Assembly: GCA_010024485.1 (NCBI GenBank)
Contig: RGGX01000001.1
Location: forward strand, 1-44,630
DNA from: Actinomycetota bacterium
GTDB taxonomy: Bacteria; Actinomycetota; Acidimicrobiia; Acidimicrobiales; Ilumatobacteraceae
Reading direction: 5' to 3'
DNA length: 44,630 nt
Shown: positions 16,637 to 24,163 of the stretch, one piece after another
How the letters are laid out: each line of letters starts with the position of its first letter
How positions within the stretch are numbered: position 1 is the first letter of the stretch
The notes under the pieces: generated by a model
The model's database searches: none
What the model was told of the DNA's origin: nothing
Seen by the model: the letters and a program-made list of their open reading frames with translations, nothing else
Made by a program: the position numbers and the translations under genes

Positions 16637-16941
16637 CCTGGGCACTGGTGCTCTCCCTCGCCGGGGCGGCCTACGCCTTCAAGGTCACCGGGCTGGTGGT
16701 GGTCGGTGGCCGGTCGCTGCCGGCGGTGGTGGAGCGGTGTCTCTCGTTGGTGCCGGCTGCGCTCATCTCGGCGCTCATCGTGAAGGACACCCTGTCCACC
16801 GGCGACGAGTTGGTGATCGACGCCCGCCTCCCGGGGGTGTTGGCGGCCGTGGTCGCGGCCCGTCTCCGCGCGCCGTTGATCGTGGTGATCGTGGTCGGTG
16901 CCGGTGTCACCGCACTCGCCCGCGTGGTCGGTCTCGACTGA
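16633..16941 (+). CDS. azlD: AzlD-type transporter small subunit
   Basis: A 102-aa protein with four hydrophobic segments and the AzlD-type motif RSLPAVVERCLSLVPAALISALI. It is the small partner of AzlC; the ATG overlaps the azlC stop by 4 bp, so the two are co-translated. It ends 17 bp before the convergent SRPBCC gene. Export of branched-chain amino acids is inferred from BrnFE; leucine-biosynthesis genes lie ~18 kb away, so a link is not shown by context. Confidence 0.88.
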   Translation: MTWALVLSLAGAAYAFKVTGLVVVGGRSLPAVVERCLSLVPAALISALIVKDTLSTGDELVIDARLPGVLAAVVAARLRAPLIVVIVVGAGVTALARVVGLD

Positions 16942-16957
16942 CCGCGTCCGGTCGGAC

Positions 16958-17404
16958 TCAGGCCGATTCGACGATTTTTGCGAGGGCGCGGAGGTTGCGC
17001 CGCCAGATCGCCCCCATCACCACTCGGCCGCCGACGAGGGCACCGATGGGACCACCCAGCCACCAGGGGAAGACGAGTTCCTCGGTCCAGGTGAACCGGG
17101 TGCGCCGGTCGAGGTCGATCGGTTCGAGGCTGAAGTGGCCGGTCCCGGTGACGACGCCGCTGTGTCGGACCCCCATGCGCTCCCGTGGAACCCAGTCGGT
17201 GATCTCCATCTTGTCGACGAGCGTGATGGGTCCGACCTTCGTGTCGCACTCGAAGGTGGTGCCGACCCCGTGGGTCTGCTCTCCGGTGAAGCGGATGGCG
17301 ACCGCGTCGGCCATCCAGTCGACATGACGTTCGACCGGTTCGACGACCTGCCAGACCTTGTCGACCGGCGCGTCGATGTCGATGGAGACGGTGATACCGG
17401 CCAT
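16958..17404 (-). CDS. SRPBCC family protein (polyketide cyclase/START-like)
   Basis: A 148-aa protein that opens with ITVSIDIDAPVDKVWQVVEPVERHVDWM, the hallmark of the SRPBCC/START helix-grip fold, which forms a hydrophobic ligand cavity. A WTEELVFPWWLGGPIGALVGGRVVMGAIWRRNLRALAKIVE C-terminal helix closes the cavity. The ligand is unknown. It starts 2 nt after the galT stop on the same strand, so it is the second gene of a galT operon, though no role in galactose metabolism is evident. No Shine-Dalgarno is obvious; coupling to galT is likely. Confidence 0.85.
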   Translation of the reverse strand: MAGITVSIDIDAPVDKVWQVVEPVERHVDWMADAVAIRFTGEQTHGVGTTFECDTKVGPITLVDKMEITDWVPRERMGVRHSGVVTGTGHFSLEPIDLDRRTRFTWTEELVFPWWLGGPIGALVGGRVVMGAIWRRNLRALAKIVESA

Positions 17405-17406
17405 CG

Positions 17407-18390
17407 TCAGACGGTGGCCTGGACGTTGCGGAGGGTGGCAGCGGCCTGCTCGGGCGGCACGACGTTGATCATGACACCGGTGCCCCGCTCGAACCCGGCC
17501 TGGGTGACGAGGTTCGGCCAGATGTGGATGTGCCAGTGGAACTCGCCGGTGTGCTGGTGCGGGGCGGAGTGGAACCCGACGTTGTAGGCGACATCGCCGA
17601 GCACCCGGCTGAGCGATGACATCGCGTCACGCAGGCCGCGTCCGACCGCCGAGAGGGTGTCGTCGTCGGAGTCCTGGAGGTGGAGTTCGTGTCGTGTCGG
17701 GATGACGAGCAGTTCGTAGGGGGTGCCGCTCCAGTAGGGGCAGATGACCATCACATCGTCGTTGTCGATCACCACGCGCTCACCGGAGGAGCGCTCGGCC
17801 TCGATCGTGGTGCACAGCACGCACCCACCGGCGAAGCGGGCGAAGGCGCGCTCCTCGTCGAGGATCTCGCCGGGGACGAACGGGAGTCCCATGAGCTGAC
17901 CGTGCGGGTGGGCGATGGACGCCCCCGCCTCCCGGCCGTGGTTCACGATGGCCTGGGTGTAGCGGATGTGCTCGGCGGAGGCGTGCTCGATGAAGCGCCG
18001 CTTCAGCGCTGCCATGAACTGCTCAGCGCCGGTGTCGTCGAGGACGTCGAGGCCGGCGCTGTGGTCCGGGGTGTAGACGAACACCTCGTGGATGCCGGTG
18101 CCCTCCGCGGTGACGTGGATGGGACCCTCGTTGTGAACGGCGAAACCGTCGTCACCGGTGAAGGCGGGATACAGGTTGGGGATCACTCGCACCTGCCAAC
18201 TGCCGGATGAGTCGACGGTCTCGAGGGCCGGTGGCGTCGCCTCCTCGTTGCCGGGACAGAACGGGCACGGGCGTTCAGGCGGTCCGTCGACGACGGGGGA
18301 GCGGGGCGCGAAGTCGGTCGGACGCTGGGCTCGCTCGGAGACGATGGTCACCCAACGCCCAGTCAACTGGTTGAGGCGCAGTTGGCTCAC
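17407..18390 (-). CDS. galT: galactose-1-phosphate uridylyltransferase
   Basis: Leloir-pathway enzyme exchanging UMP between UDP-glucose and galactose-1-phosphate (327 aa, HIT superfamily). It has the N-terminal RLNQLTGRWVTI, the zinc-type CPFCPGNE motif, NLYPAF, the active-site HPHGQ (His-x-His-x-Gln) and the C-terminal HWHIHIWP. No other galactose gene is nearby; the downstream partner is an SRPBCC protein. GTG 18390 has minus-strand TATCCT (18402-18397) 6 nt upstream and no ribosome binding site, consistent with a leaderless transcript. Confidence 0.96.
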   Translation of the reverse strand: MSQLRLNQLTGRWVTIVSERAQRPTDFAPRSPVVDGPPERPCPFCPGNEEATPPALETVDSSGSWQVRVIPNLYPAFTGDDGFAVHNEGPIHVTAEGTGIHEVFVYTPDHSAGLDVLDDTGAEQFMAALKRRFIEHASAEHIRYTQAIVNHGREAGASIAHPHGQLMGLPFVPGEILDEERAFARFAGGCVLCTTIEAERSSGERVVIDNDDVMVICPYWSGTPYELLVIPTRHELHLQDSDDDTLSAVGRGLRDAMSSLSRVLGDVAYNVGFHSAPHQHTGEFHWHIHIWPNLVTQAGFERGTGVMINVVPPEQAAATLRNVQATV

Positions 18391-18396
18391 ATCAGC

Positions 18397-18402
18397 AGGA
18401 TA
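18397..18402 (-). promoter_or_regulatory. leaderless -10 element of galT
   Basis: Minus-strand TATCCT matches TANNNT and ends 6 nt before the GTG at 18390. Confidence 0.6.
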
Positions 18403-18477
18403 GGCGCGATCCGTTAGCCAGCGGAGGTGGGGGACAACACATTTACCGAATTTGGCTTTTCGGGGGATCTGGGGTGG

Positions 18478-18518
18478 AACGACCGATCGGGCCGACGGAG
18501 GAGGCCTGATCGGTCGTT
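18478..18518. terminator. long hairpin, intrinsic-terminator-like
   Basis: A 16-bp stem (AACGACCGATCGGGCC at 18478-18493 with GGCCTGATCGGTCGTT at 18503-18518, one G-U wobble) closes a 9-nt loop. On the plus strand it is followed by a short T-rich stretch (GTTTC). No plus-strand gene lies immediately upstream, so which transcript it would end is unclear; read on the minus strand it lies beyond the methyltransferase 3' end but lacks a T tract. Confidence 0.55.
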
Positions 18519-18656
18519 GTTTCGGCGGAATTCAGCCAGAAAGTCGGGCCTGTCCGCTCTGTTCAGCCGACACCTCACCGCAGCGAAACGCGAACACATG
18601 CTTCGACGTCTCGTCCGCGACGGGGTCGTTGAGACCAGTCAGGTGAAACTGTCGCA

Positions 18657-18881
18657 TTGATCGGCTGCGGCAACGTCCTCAAGGTCCACGAGATCGAGGG
18701 CCAAATCGAGGCGTTCGCTGGTGTCGGAAACTTTGTGAACGTCGACTGCGGCGACGAGACCGTTCCAGCAGAGGTGGGATACGAGTTCGACTGCCAGTTG
18801 TCCGACGACAGGGGGACCGTCAAGTTGCGGGTCACCGTTCTCACTGAGGATGGTGAAGTCGAATGGGAATATCTTCCCTGA
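18657..18881 (+). pseudogene. DUF4333-like lipoprotein remnant, 5'-truncated
   Basis: A 74-codon frame that begins LIGCGN, which looks like the end of a lipobox (Leu-x-Gly-Cys), and continues into a DUF4333-type fold: VNVDCGDETVPAEVGYEFDCQL, then VKLRVTVLTEDGEVEWEY. DUF4333 proteins are actinobacterial secreted proteins or lipoproteins with this Cys-spaced beta pattern. An in-frame TGA at 18630 removes any signal peptide, so the protein could not be exported as is. Codons such as GAA, GTT, CCA and AGG are more frequent than in neighbouring genes. I call it a remnant; a short cytoplasmic product starting at TTG 18657 cannot be excluded. Confidence 0.5.
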
Positions 18882-19025
18882 CGTCACGGTCTCGAGCGGG
18901 TGGTTGTTGAGAGCGAGTGACGTCAACTCGCCTTCTGAGCCGCCAAGCCCTGCGGGCGCCGGCGGGACCGCCGAAGGCGGAAAGAACCAGTCCATCAACC
19001 ACCAAATGGAACCGTCGGAAAAGGA

Positions 19026-19922
19026 CTAAAAGAGTGACCGGAGAAGACAGCGGAGCGGACAGGCCCGAGGTTTCGTCTCAGACCGACTTATTTCGCTTTC
19101 TGCGCTTCTTGCAGGGGGGACCCGCAGGGCCAGCCGATGTCCCACACTGTCCCCCAATCTGGACCCCCCGCACCCCCCTCGGGTGAACAGATGTGTCGGG
19201 TCGGGGCTCCCGGGCACCTCGAACGGTCCGGTGGAGCCGGGCCACGCGGGGCCGTGGTGGACCAGCGAGAGGCCGGCCTCGTCAGCGAGGGCGACGAGTT
19301 CACGGTGGTCGAACCATCGGATGCTCCAGGGTCGCAACCGGGTGTCCGCTGAGTCGCGGAGTTCGATGAAGTGGCCCTCGAGGCGTTGGTCTCCGAGCTG
19401 TCTGGACACGGCGAGCACGACGGTGTCGGCGGTCATGTGCCTGACCGTCACTGAGGAACCCTCCTCGTCGTCGAGCGGCGGCTCGGTCTCGATGGCGAGG
19501 TGACCGCCGGGGCCCAGCGCCGCGGCGACTCGACGCAGCAGCAGGGTCTGGCGTTCGCGGTCGGTGAGGTTGAAGACCGTGTTGTAGGAGGCCAGCACGA
19601 CCGAGAGCCCCTCATCGGGGAGGTGGTCGATCATGTCGCCGTGCACCCGCTCCACCCGCTCGCATCCGGGCCGTGCGGCGAGGCGGTCCAGCATCTCGAT
19701 GCTGGAGTCGAGGGCGATCACGCGTCGGTCGGGGAGCAGCCCGGCGATCGGTGCGGTCAGTCGGCCGGTGCCGGCGCCGAGCTCGATGACCGCGCCGTCG
19801 GCGGACGAGGCGAGTCGCGCGACGGTGGCCACGAGGTCGTCGAGCCGAGGGTCGTCGCCGTACCAGTCGTCGTACACCTCGGCGAAGGCTCGACCGTAGG
19901 TCGCGTCGTCGTAGCCCTCCAT
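19026..19922 (-). CDS. class I SAM-dependent methyltransferase
   Basis: The first ~245 residues are a typical Rossmann-fold methyltransferase: an N-terminal YGRAFAEVYDDWYGD, the SAM motif VIELGAGTGRL, an acidic loop ALDSSIEML, then FNLTDRERQTLLLRRVAAALGPGGHLAIE. The target is unknown. The last ~50 residues (after PDPTHLFTR) lose fold and codon character and run into the degenerate island before a stop at 19026, so the native C-terminus has probably been replaced. ATG 19922 has minus-strand TACGGT (19935-19930) 7 nt upstream, sharing its TA with the opposed TAGTCT of the cysteine desulfurase gene. Start codons are 24 bp apart. Confidence 0.85.
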   Translation of the reverse strand: MEGYDDATYGRAFAEVYDDWYGDDPRLDDLVATVARLASSADGAVIELGAGTGRLTAPIAGLLPDRRVIALDSSIEMLDRLAARPGCERVERVHGDMIDHLPDEGLSVVLASYNTVFNLTDRERQTLLLRRVAAALGPGGHLAIETEPPLDDEEGSSVTVRHMTADTVVLAVSRQLGDQRLEGHFIELRDSADTRLRPWSIRWFDHRELVALADEAGLSLVHHGPAWPGSTGPFEVPGSPDPTHLFTRGGCGGSRLGDSVGHRLALRVPPARSAESEISRSETKPRACPLRCLLRSLF

Positions 19923-19929
19923 CTCGGGC

Positions 19930-19939
19930 ACCGTAGTCT
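19930..19939. promoter_or_regulatory. bidirectional -10 core (methyltransferase / cysteine desulfurase)
   Basis: The 10-mer ACCGTAGTCT contains plus-strand TAGTCT (19934-19939), 7 nt before ATG 19947, and minus-strand TACGGT (19935-19930), 7 nt before ATG 19922. It differs by one base from the glycogen synthase/glgB core at 14082-14091. Confidence 0.65.
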
Positions 19940-19946
19940 TCGTCTC

Positions 19947-21080
19947 ATGGAGCGTCTCCTCTACCTCGACCATGCGGCATCGACGCCGATGCGGCCGGCC
20001 GCTGTGGAGGCGATGACGCCCTTCCTCACCGACTGCTTCGCCAACCCGAGTGGCTCCCACCGTTTCGCGAGGACCGCTCGTCGGGCGGTCGACGAGGCCC
20101 GTGAGCAGGTGGCCGACGTGCTCGGTGTCCTGCCGGGCGAGGTGGTCTTCACCGGTTGTGGAACCGAGTCCGACAACCAGGCGGTGACCGGATCGGTCGC
20201 CGGGCGGCCCGGGGTAGCGGTCACCTCGGCCGCCGAGCACCACGCGGTGCTCGACCCGGTGGTCGCCTCCGGCGGGGTGGTGGTCGGCGTCGACGCCACT
20301 GGGCACATCGACCTCGACGGGCTGACCGAGGCCCTCCGGGCCGCCGGTGAGGTGGCCGTGGTGAGCGTGATGGCGGTCAACAACGAGGTGGGAACGGTGA
20401 CCGATCTCGAGGCGGTCGCCGCGGTGGTCCGACGTGAGGCCCCGGGGGCATGGCTCCACACCGACGCGGTGCAGGCGGCCTGTTGGCTGGACCTGCGGAC
20501 CGTCACCCCGCTCGTCGACATGGTGTCGCTCAGCGCCCACAAGTTCGGTGGTCCGAAGGGCGTCGGCGTGCTGGTGGTCCGCGGATCGGCATCCCCGGCA
20601 CCGATCATCCGCGGGGGTGGTCAGGAACGGGAACGGCGCAGCGGCACCTCGAACGTCGCTGGGATCGTGGCGACCGCGGCGGCACTTGGCGAGACCGACG
20701 CGGAGCGGGCCACGGAAGTCGAGCGCGTCGGTGCCCTTCGCTCCCGTCTCGTGGAGACGGTCGTCGCCGAGGTCGACGCGCGCGAGACGGTGCCGGCGGC
20801 GGCCTCGGTGCCCGGGGTCGCCCATCTGTGCTTCGAGGGTGTCGAGAACGAGGCCCTCCTCTTCCTGCTCGACACCGAGGGCGTCTGCGCCTCAGCCGCG
20901 TCGGCCTGCGCGAGCGGTGCGATGGAACCCTCCCATGTGCTGGCCGCCATGGGGGTGTCGCGGGAGTTGGCGGGCGGCGCGCTCCGGCTCAGCTTCGGTC
21001 ACACCAGCACCGTTGACGAGATCGATGCCGCGTCGGCTGCGGTGGTGTCCTCGGTCCGTCGGTTGCGGGGAGAGAGCTGA
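19947..21080 (+). CDS. cysteine desulfurase (NifS/IscS family)
   Basis: PLP-dependent enzyme of 377 aa that takes sulfur from L-cysteine as an enzyme-bound persulfide. It opens with YLDHAASTPMRPAAVEAM; PLP Lys199 is in SLSAHKFGGPKG, and the sulfur-accepting Cys321 is in ASACASGAMEPS. The loop is of the class II/IscS length rather than SufS. It is followed 1 nt later by mnmA, which needs exactly this persulfide sulfur for tRNA thiolation; the pair is arranged as iscS-trmU in Mycobacterium. ATG 19947 has TAGTCT 7 nt upstream, so the mRNA is probably leaderless. Confidence 0.95.
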   Translation: MERLLYLDHAASTPMRPAAVEAMTPFLTDCFANPSGSHRFARTARRAVDEAREQVADVLGVLPGEVVFTGCGTESDNQAVTGSVAGRPGVAVTSAAEHHAVLDPVVASGGVVVGVDATGHIDLDGLTEALRAAGEVAVVSVMAVNNEVGTVTDLEAVAAVVRREAPGAWLHTDAVQAACWLDLRTVTPLVDMVSLSAHKFGGPKGVGVLVVRGSASPAPIIRGGGQERERRSGTSNVAGIVATAAALGETDAERATEVERVGALRSRLVETVVAEVDARETVPAAASVPGVAHLCFEGVENEALLFLLDTEGVCASAASACASGAMEPSHVLAAMGVSRELAGGALRLSFGHTSTVDEIDAASAAVVSSVRRLRGES

Positions 21081-21081
21081 G

Positions 21082-22137
21082 ATGCGGGTCCTCGTCGGCA
21101 TGAGCGGTGGGGTCGACTCGTCGGTGGCCGCGGCGCTGCTCGCCGAGGAGGGCCACGAGGTGGTCGGGGTCACCATGCGTCTGTGGGGCGGTGACAGCGA
21201 CACCGGATGCTGCAGTGTCGCCGACGTCGACGATGCCCGACGGGTGGCGCAGCAACTCGGCCTCGACCATGTGGTCTTCAACTTCTCGGAGGACTTCGAG
21301 GCCAATGTCGTCGAGCCCTACGTGAGCGCGCACGCCGAGGGCATCACCCCGAACCCCTGCATCGAGTGCAACCGACACCTCAAGTTCGATCGGCTGAGCG
21401 AGCGGGCGAGGGTGCTCGGCTTCGATGCCGTCGCCACGGGACACCACGCCCGCCTCGAACGTGACGACCACGGACGTCCCCGTCTCGCCCGCGGCGCCGA
21501 CCGCGACAAGGACCAGAGCTATGTGGTGCACATGGTCGACGCCGCCGAGTTGGAACACACCCTCTTCCCGATCGGTCACATGACGAAGTCGGAGGTCCGC
21601 GAACACGCCCGACGGCTCGGGTTGCGCACCGCGGGCAAACCGGACAGTCAGGATGTGTGCTTCATCACCTCGACGGGTGGGCGTGAGCGCTTCCTCGGGG
21701 ATCGGATCCCACTGAGGTCGGCGAGGGTGGTCGACACCGACGGTCGGACCCTCGGCGAGGTGCCCTCGGTCGAGATGGTGACGATCGGCCAGCGGCGTGG
21801 TCTCGGGCTCCCCGGTGGCGGACCGTTGCGCTATGTCGTCGACGTGGTTGCCGACGAGGATCCGCACGTCGTGGTCGGAGACGGTTCCGATCTGCTGCGC
21901 GACTCGGTCGAGGTCGCCGCCGTCACCTGGGTGGACGGCCCGGTGGAGGGGCCGGTCCGGGTGCAGGTGAGTGCCCACGGTCCCGCGAGCCCGGCGGAGT
22001 GCGTCGCGATCGGGTCATCCGATCGGGTCGAGGTCCGGTGGGCGGAGCCGCAACGTCGGGTGGCGCCGGGGCAGAGCGTGGTGTTCTACGACGTCGACGA
22101 CCGGTGGGTGCTCGGCGGGGGTGTCGCGGCGCGCTGA
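21082..22137 (+). CDS. mnmA: tRNA-specific 2-thiouridylase
   Basis: Adenylates and then thiolates U34 of Lys, Glu and Gln tRNAs (351 aa, usual length). The PP-loop is VGMSGGVDSSVAAALL at the very N-terminus. Catalytic Cys93 is in NPCIECN and the second catalytic Cys193 in PDSQDVCF; the C-terminal GQRRGLGLPGG beta-barrel segment is present. ATG 21082 follows the desulfurase stop by 1 nt with a purine-rich GGGGAGAGAG upstream, so it is the second gene of the operon. Its 3' end overlaps a convergent membrane-protein gene by 52 bp. Confidence 0.97.
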   Translation: MRVLVGMSGGVDSSVAAALLAEEGHEVVGVTMRLWGGDSDTGCCSVADVDDARRVAQQLGLDHVVFNFSEDFEANVVEPYVSAHAEGITPNPCIECNRHLKFDRLSERARVLGFDAVATGHHARLERDDHGRPRLARGADRDKDQSYVVHMVDAAELEHTLFPIGHMTKSEVREHARRLGLRTAGKPDSQDVCFITSTGGRERFLGDRIPLRSARVVDTDGRTLGEVPSVEMVTIGQRRGLGLPGGGPLRYVVDVVADEDPHVVVGDGSDLLRDSVEVAAVTWVDGPVEGPVRVQVSAHGPASPAECVAIGSSDRVEVRWAEPQRRVAPGQSVVFYDVDDRWVLGGGVAAR

Positions 22138-23012
22138 TCCCAGGCGCGCAGGACGGCGCCCGGACGCGTCGGCGCCACGCGAGCGGCGGTGAGGTGCAGA
22201 GCGCGCCCGCCGGGTCGCCGTGGTCCGGTGGCGAGCACCACGGTCACCGTGTCCCGTGTCGCCAGTTCGAGCGCGGGACCGCGGACGCCGGCTGAGAGGT
22301 CAGCGGGGGAGTCGTCGGAGGCGAGCGCCAGTCCGGCCACCTCGCTGCGCCTGAGCATGAGGGTCTCGGACAGCACCAACGGGTCGTGGACCACGAGGCC
22401 GGTGGGCACCAGCACCAGCCACCGGCGTGCCAGCCGGTGCCAACGGGGGGCCGAGCCGACCGCGAGAGTCAGCGCGCCGAGACCGGCTGCGATCCCACCG
22501 ATGGTCGACGATGAACGCACCGCGATCGCGGCCAACCCGACGACGATGAGCCAGGCGATGCCCGAGGCGATGAGGTAGCCGACCGGGGGGCGCAGCGGGA
22601 ACCGTCGTTCGGCGCCGTAGGCGCCCGCCTGGATGTGGTGGGCGCCGAGTGGTGCCGACCAGACGAGGCCGAGGGCGACGAGGGCTACGCCGATGCCGGT
22701 GATCTGCATCGGTCCGGGGTCGTCGACGACATGGGCGAGGGCGAAGGCGGCGACGAGCGGGGCGGCGACCCGGGCGATGGTCAGCGTCACCGCGGAGGGG
22801 ATGACGATGGCGACGGCGACGATCGCCCAGATGATCTCGGCGGCCGGTCCGGTTCCATCGAGGATCCCCCCCGGGGCGCGCAGGGTCTCGAGTCCGGAGC
22901 CGACGAGGACGGCGACGGCGATCCACACCACGGCGGTGGCGAGGGTGTACCAACGGTCATCGGCGGCCCCCGCTCGTCGGCGTGTCACCGCCCCGGTGTC
23001 GGTCGCATTCAC
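22086..23012 (-). CDS. multi-pass membrane protein of unknown function
   Basis: A 308-aa protein with about six hydrophobic segments in the first ~190 residues (for example TAVVWIAVAVLVGSG and GYLIASGIAWLIVVGLAAI) and a soluble C-terminal half (from ~residue 195) containing HRLARRWLVLVPTGLVVHDPLVLSETLMLRR. No family is recognised with confidence. GTG 23012 lies 5 nt from minus-strand GACTGT or 7 nt from CAGACT, imperfect versions of the window's leaderless motif. It is divergent from the MetE-like gene and its 3' end overlaps mnmA. It sits in the place where Mycobacterium has other genes between trmU and the Rv3015c-like gene. Confidence 0.78.
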   Translation of the reverse strand: MNATDTGAVTRRRAGAADDRWYTLATAVVWIAVAVLVGSGLETLRAPGGILDGTGPAAEIIWAIVAVAIVIPSAVTLTIARVAAPLVAAFALAHVVDDPGPMQITGIGVALVALGLVWSAPLGAHHIQAGAYGAERRFPLRPPVGYLIASGIAWLIVVGLAAIAVRSSSTIGGIAAGLGALTLAVGSAPRWHRLARRWLVLVPTGLVVHDPLVLSETLMLRRSEVAGLALASDDSPADLSAGVRGPALELATRDTVTVVLATGPRRPGGRALHLTAARVAPTRPGAVLRAWDQRAATPPPSTHRSSTS

Positions 23013-23072
23013 AGCCGACAGTCTGGCGGTTCCGGGTCGTGACTGGCGCTCCCGTCGTGCCACGATCTGGCG

Positions 23073-24119
23073 ATGACGTCGCCGGAGTCCCCCAAGGCGC
23101 CCGAGGATGGCTTCCTCGGTGGCGTGCGGCCGGGGTCGACGCTCGGTGTCGGGAGCCTCCCGCACCGCGATGGCGAGTCGGCCGCGCGGTTCTCCCTCGA
23201 GCACTTCGACATCGCGGTGGTGCCTCGTCTTCCCCGCCGTTCACCGGCCGAGCAGCTGGTCGCCCAGGCGATCGTCGGCGCGCGGGGTGTGACCCTCGGC
23301 CAGTACGGCACCATCGCCGTCGACGTCGACGCCCTCGATCCGGATGCCCCGGTGGTGACCGATCTCCGATCGGACAACTTCGCCGGTTTCCGGTCGTTCC
23401 TCGATGTGGCCTCGGCGGAGGGGATCGATGGTCGCCCGGTGAAGTGGCAGTTGGTCGGCCCGGTCACCCTCGGGCTCTCGCTGACCCGCGCGGGGGCCCC
23501 GATCGATCTGGCCTTCCGCGTCGCCTCGCAGACGGTGCGGGCTCACGCCGACGCGCTGTGCGCGGAGCTCGCTGCCACCCTTCCGGACTCTCCGCAGCTG
23601 ATGGTGCTCGACGAGCCGTTGCTCGCCGACCTGATGGATCACGACTTCCCGCTGCCGCCCGACACCGCCGCCGACCTCCTGTCGTCGACGATGGCCGTGG
23701 TGCAGGATCGCGCGACGGTCGGCGTGCACTGCTGCTTCGACGCCGACTGGCCCTCGCTGCTCGAGGCGGGCCCGCAGGTGCTGTCGCTGCCCGCCCGTGA
23801 GGCGGTCGTGGATGTGGCCGGCTACGTCGACCGATTCCTCGACGGTGGTGGATGGATCAGCTGGGGAGCCATCTCCTCCGATGGGCCGATCGGCGTGACG
23901 GCGAACCGCTCCTGGCACGCCCTGAGTTCGATCTGGTGCGATCTGGTCCGCCGGGGATCCGACCCGGCCCTGCTCCGCCAGCAGAGCCTGCTGAGCCCGA
24001 GGAGCGGTCTGGCGGGTCATGCCCCGTCGGTTGCCGAGGACATCTGCCGGTCGTTGGGTGAGATCTCGGAGCGGGTGCGCGACCAGGCCTCGGCCACGCG
24101 GTTGGTCTTCGGCGCCTAG
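23073..24119 (+). CDS. MetE C-terminal-like (cobalamin-independent methionine synthase fold) protein
   Basis: A 348-aa protein with the UROD/MetE barrel pattern: GSLPHRDGESAARFSLEHF at the start, KWQLVGPVTLGLSL, LDEPLLADL, and GVHCCFDADW with His219-Cys220-Cys221, where MetE carries its His-x-Cys zinc ligands. It lacks the N-terminal half of MetE and resembles the short Rv3015c-type proteins found just upstream of ligA in Mycobacterium, which is also its place here. A folate-independent methyl transfer to homocysteine is possible but unproven; a full set of zinc ligands is not certain. CACGAT lies 6 nt before ATG 23073. Confidence 0.82.
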   Translation: MTSPESPKAPEDGFLGGVRPGSTLGVGSLPHRDGESAARFSLEHFDIAVVPRLPRRSPAEQLVAQAIVGARGVTLGQYGTIAVDVDALDPDAPVVTDLRSDNFAGFRSFLDVASAEGIDGRPVKWQLVGPVTLGLSLTRAGAPIDLAFRVASQTVRAHADALCAELAATLPDSPQLMVLDEPLLADLMDHDFPLPPDTAADLLSSTMAVVQDRATVGVHCCFDADWPSLLEAGPQVLSLPAREAVVDVAGYVDRFLDGGGWISWGAISSDGPIGVTANRSWHALSSIWCDLVRRGSDPALLRQQSLLSPRSGLAGHAPSVAEDICRSLGEISERVRDQASATRLVFGA

Positions 24120-24147
24120 ACGTCCGTTCACGCCGACACCCCCTACC

Positions 24148-24153
24148 TACACT
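24148..24153 (+). promoter_or_regulatory. -10 element upstream of ligA
   Basis: TACACT matches TANNNT. It lies 10 nt before ATG 24164, so the mRNA would have a leader of about 4 nt rather than none. Confidence 0.45.
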
Positions 24154-24163
24154 CGTGCCATGG

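Larger units (their letters stand above)
18403..19180. other. degenerate non-coding island
   Basis: About 780 bp between galT and the methyltransferase without an intact gene. It is visibly less GC-rich than its surroundings and has lost the strong third-position GC bias; runs such as AATTTGGCTTTT (from 18449) are unlike the rest of the window. It holds a long hairpin (18478-18518), a DUF4333-like remnant (18657-18881) and the unusual 3' tail of the methyltransferase frame. Short frames elsewhere in it look like chance. It may be scar tissue from a decayed lipoprotein gene or a lost mobile element; no transposase, tRNA or attachment site could be identified. Confidence 0.6.

Noticed and set aside
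18427..18660. 77-codon plus-strand frame in the island
   Set aside because: It runs straight through the long hairpin, has no conserved motif and no promoter at leaderless distance.
18428..19156. 9-bp inverted repeat TGGGGGACA at the island edges (18428-18436 and 19148-19156), as possible insertion-sequence ends
   Set aside because: Matches of this length are expected by chance in G-rich DNA of this size; flanks do not match further and there is no transposase or target duplication.
20434..21081. Upstream extension of the mnmA frame through the cysteine desulfurase gene
   Set aside because: It is a shadow of the desulfurase reading frame; MnmA homology begins exactly at ATG 21082 after a ribosome binding site.
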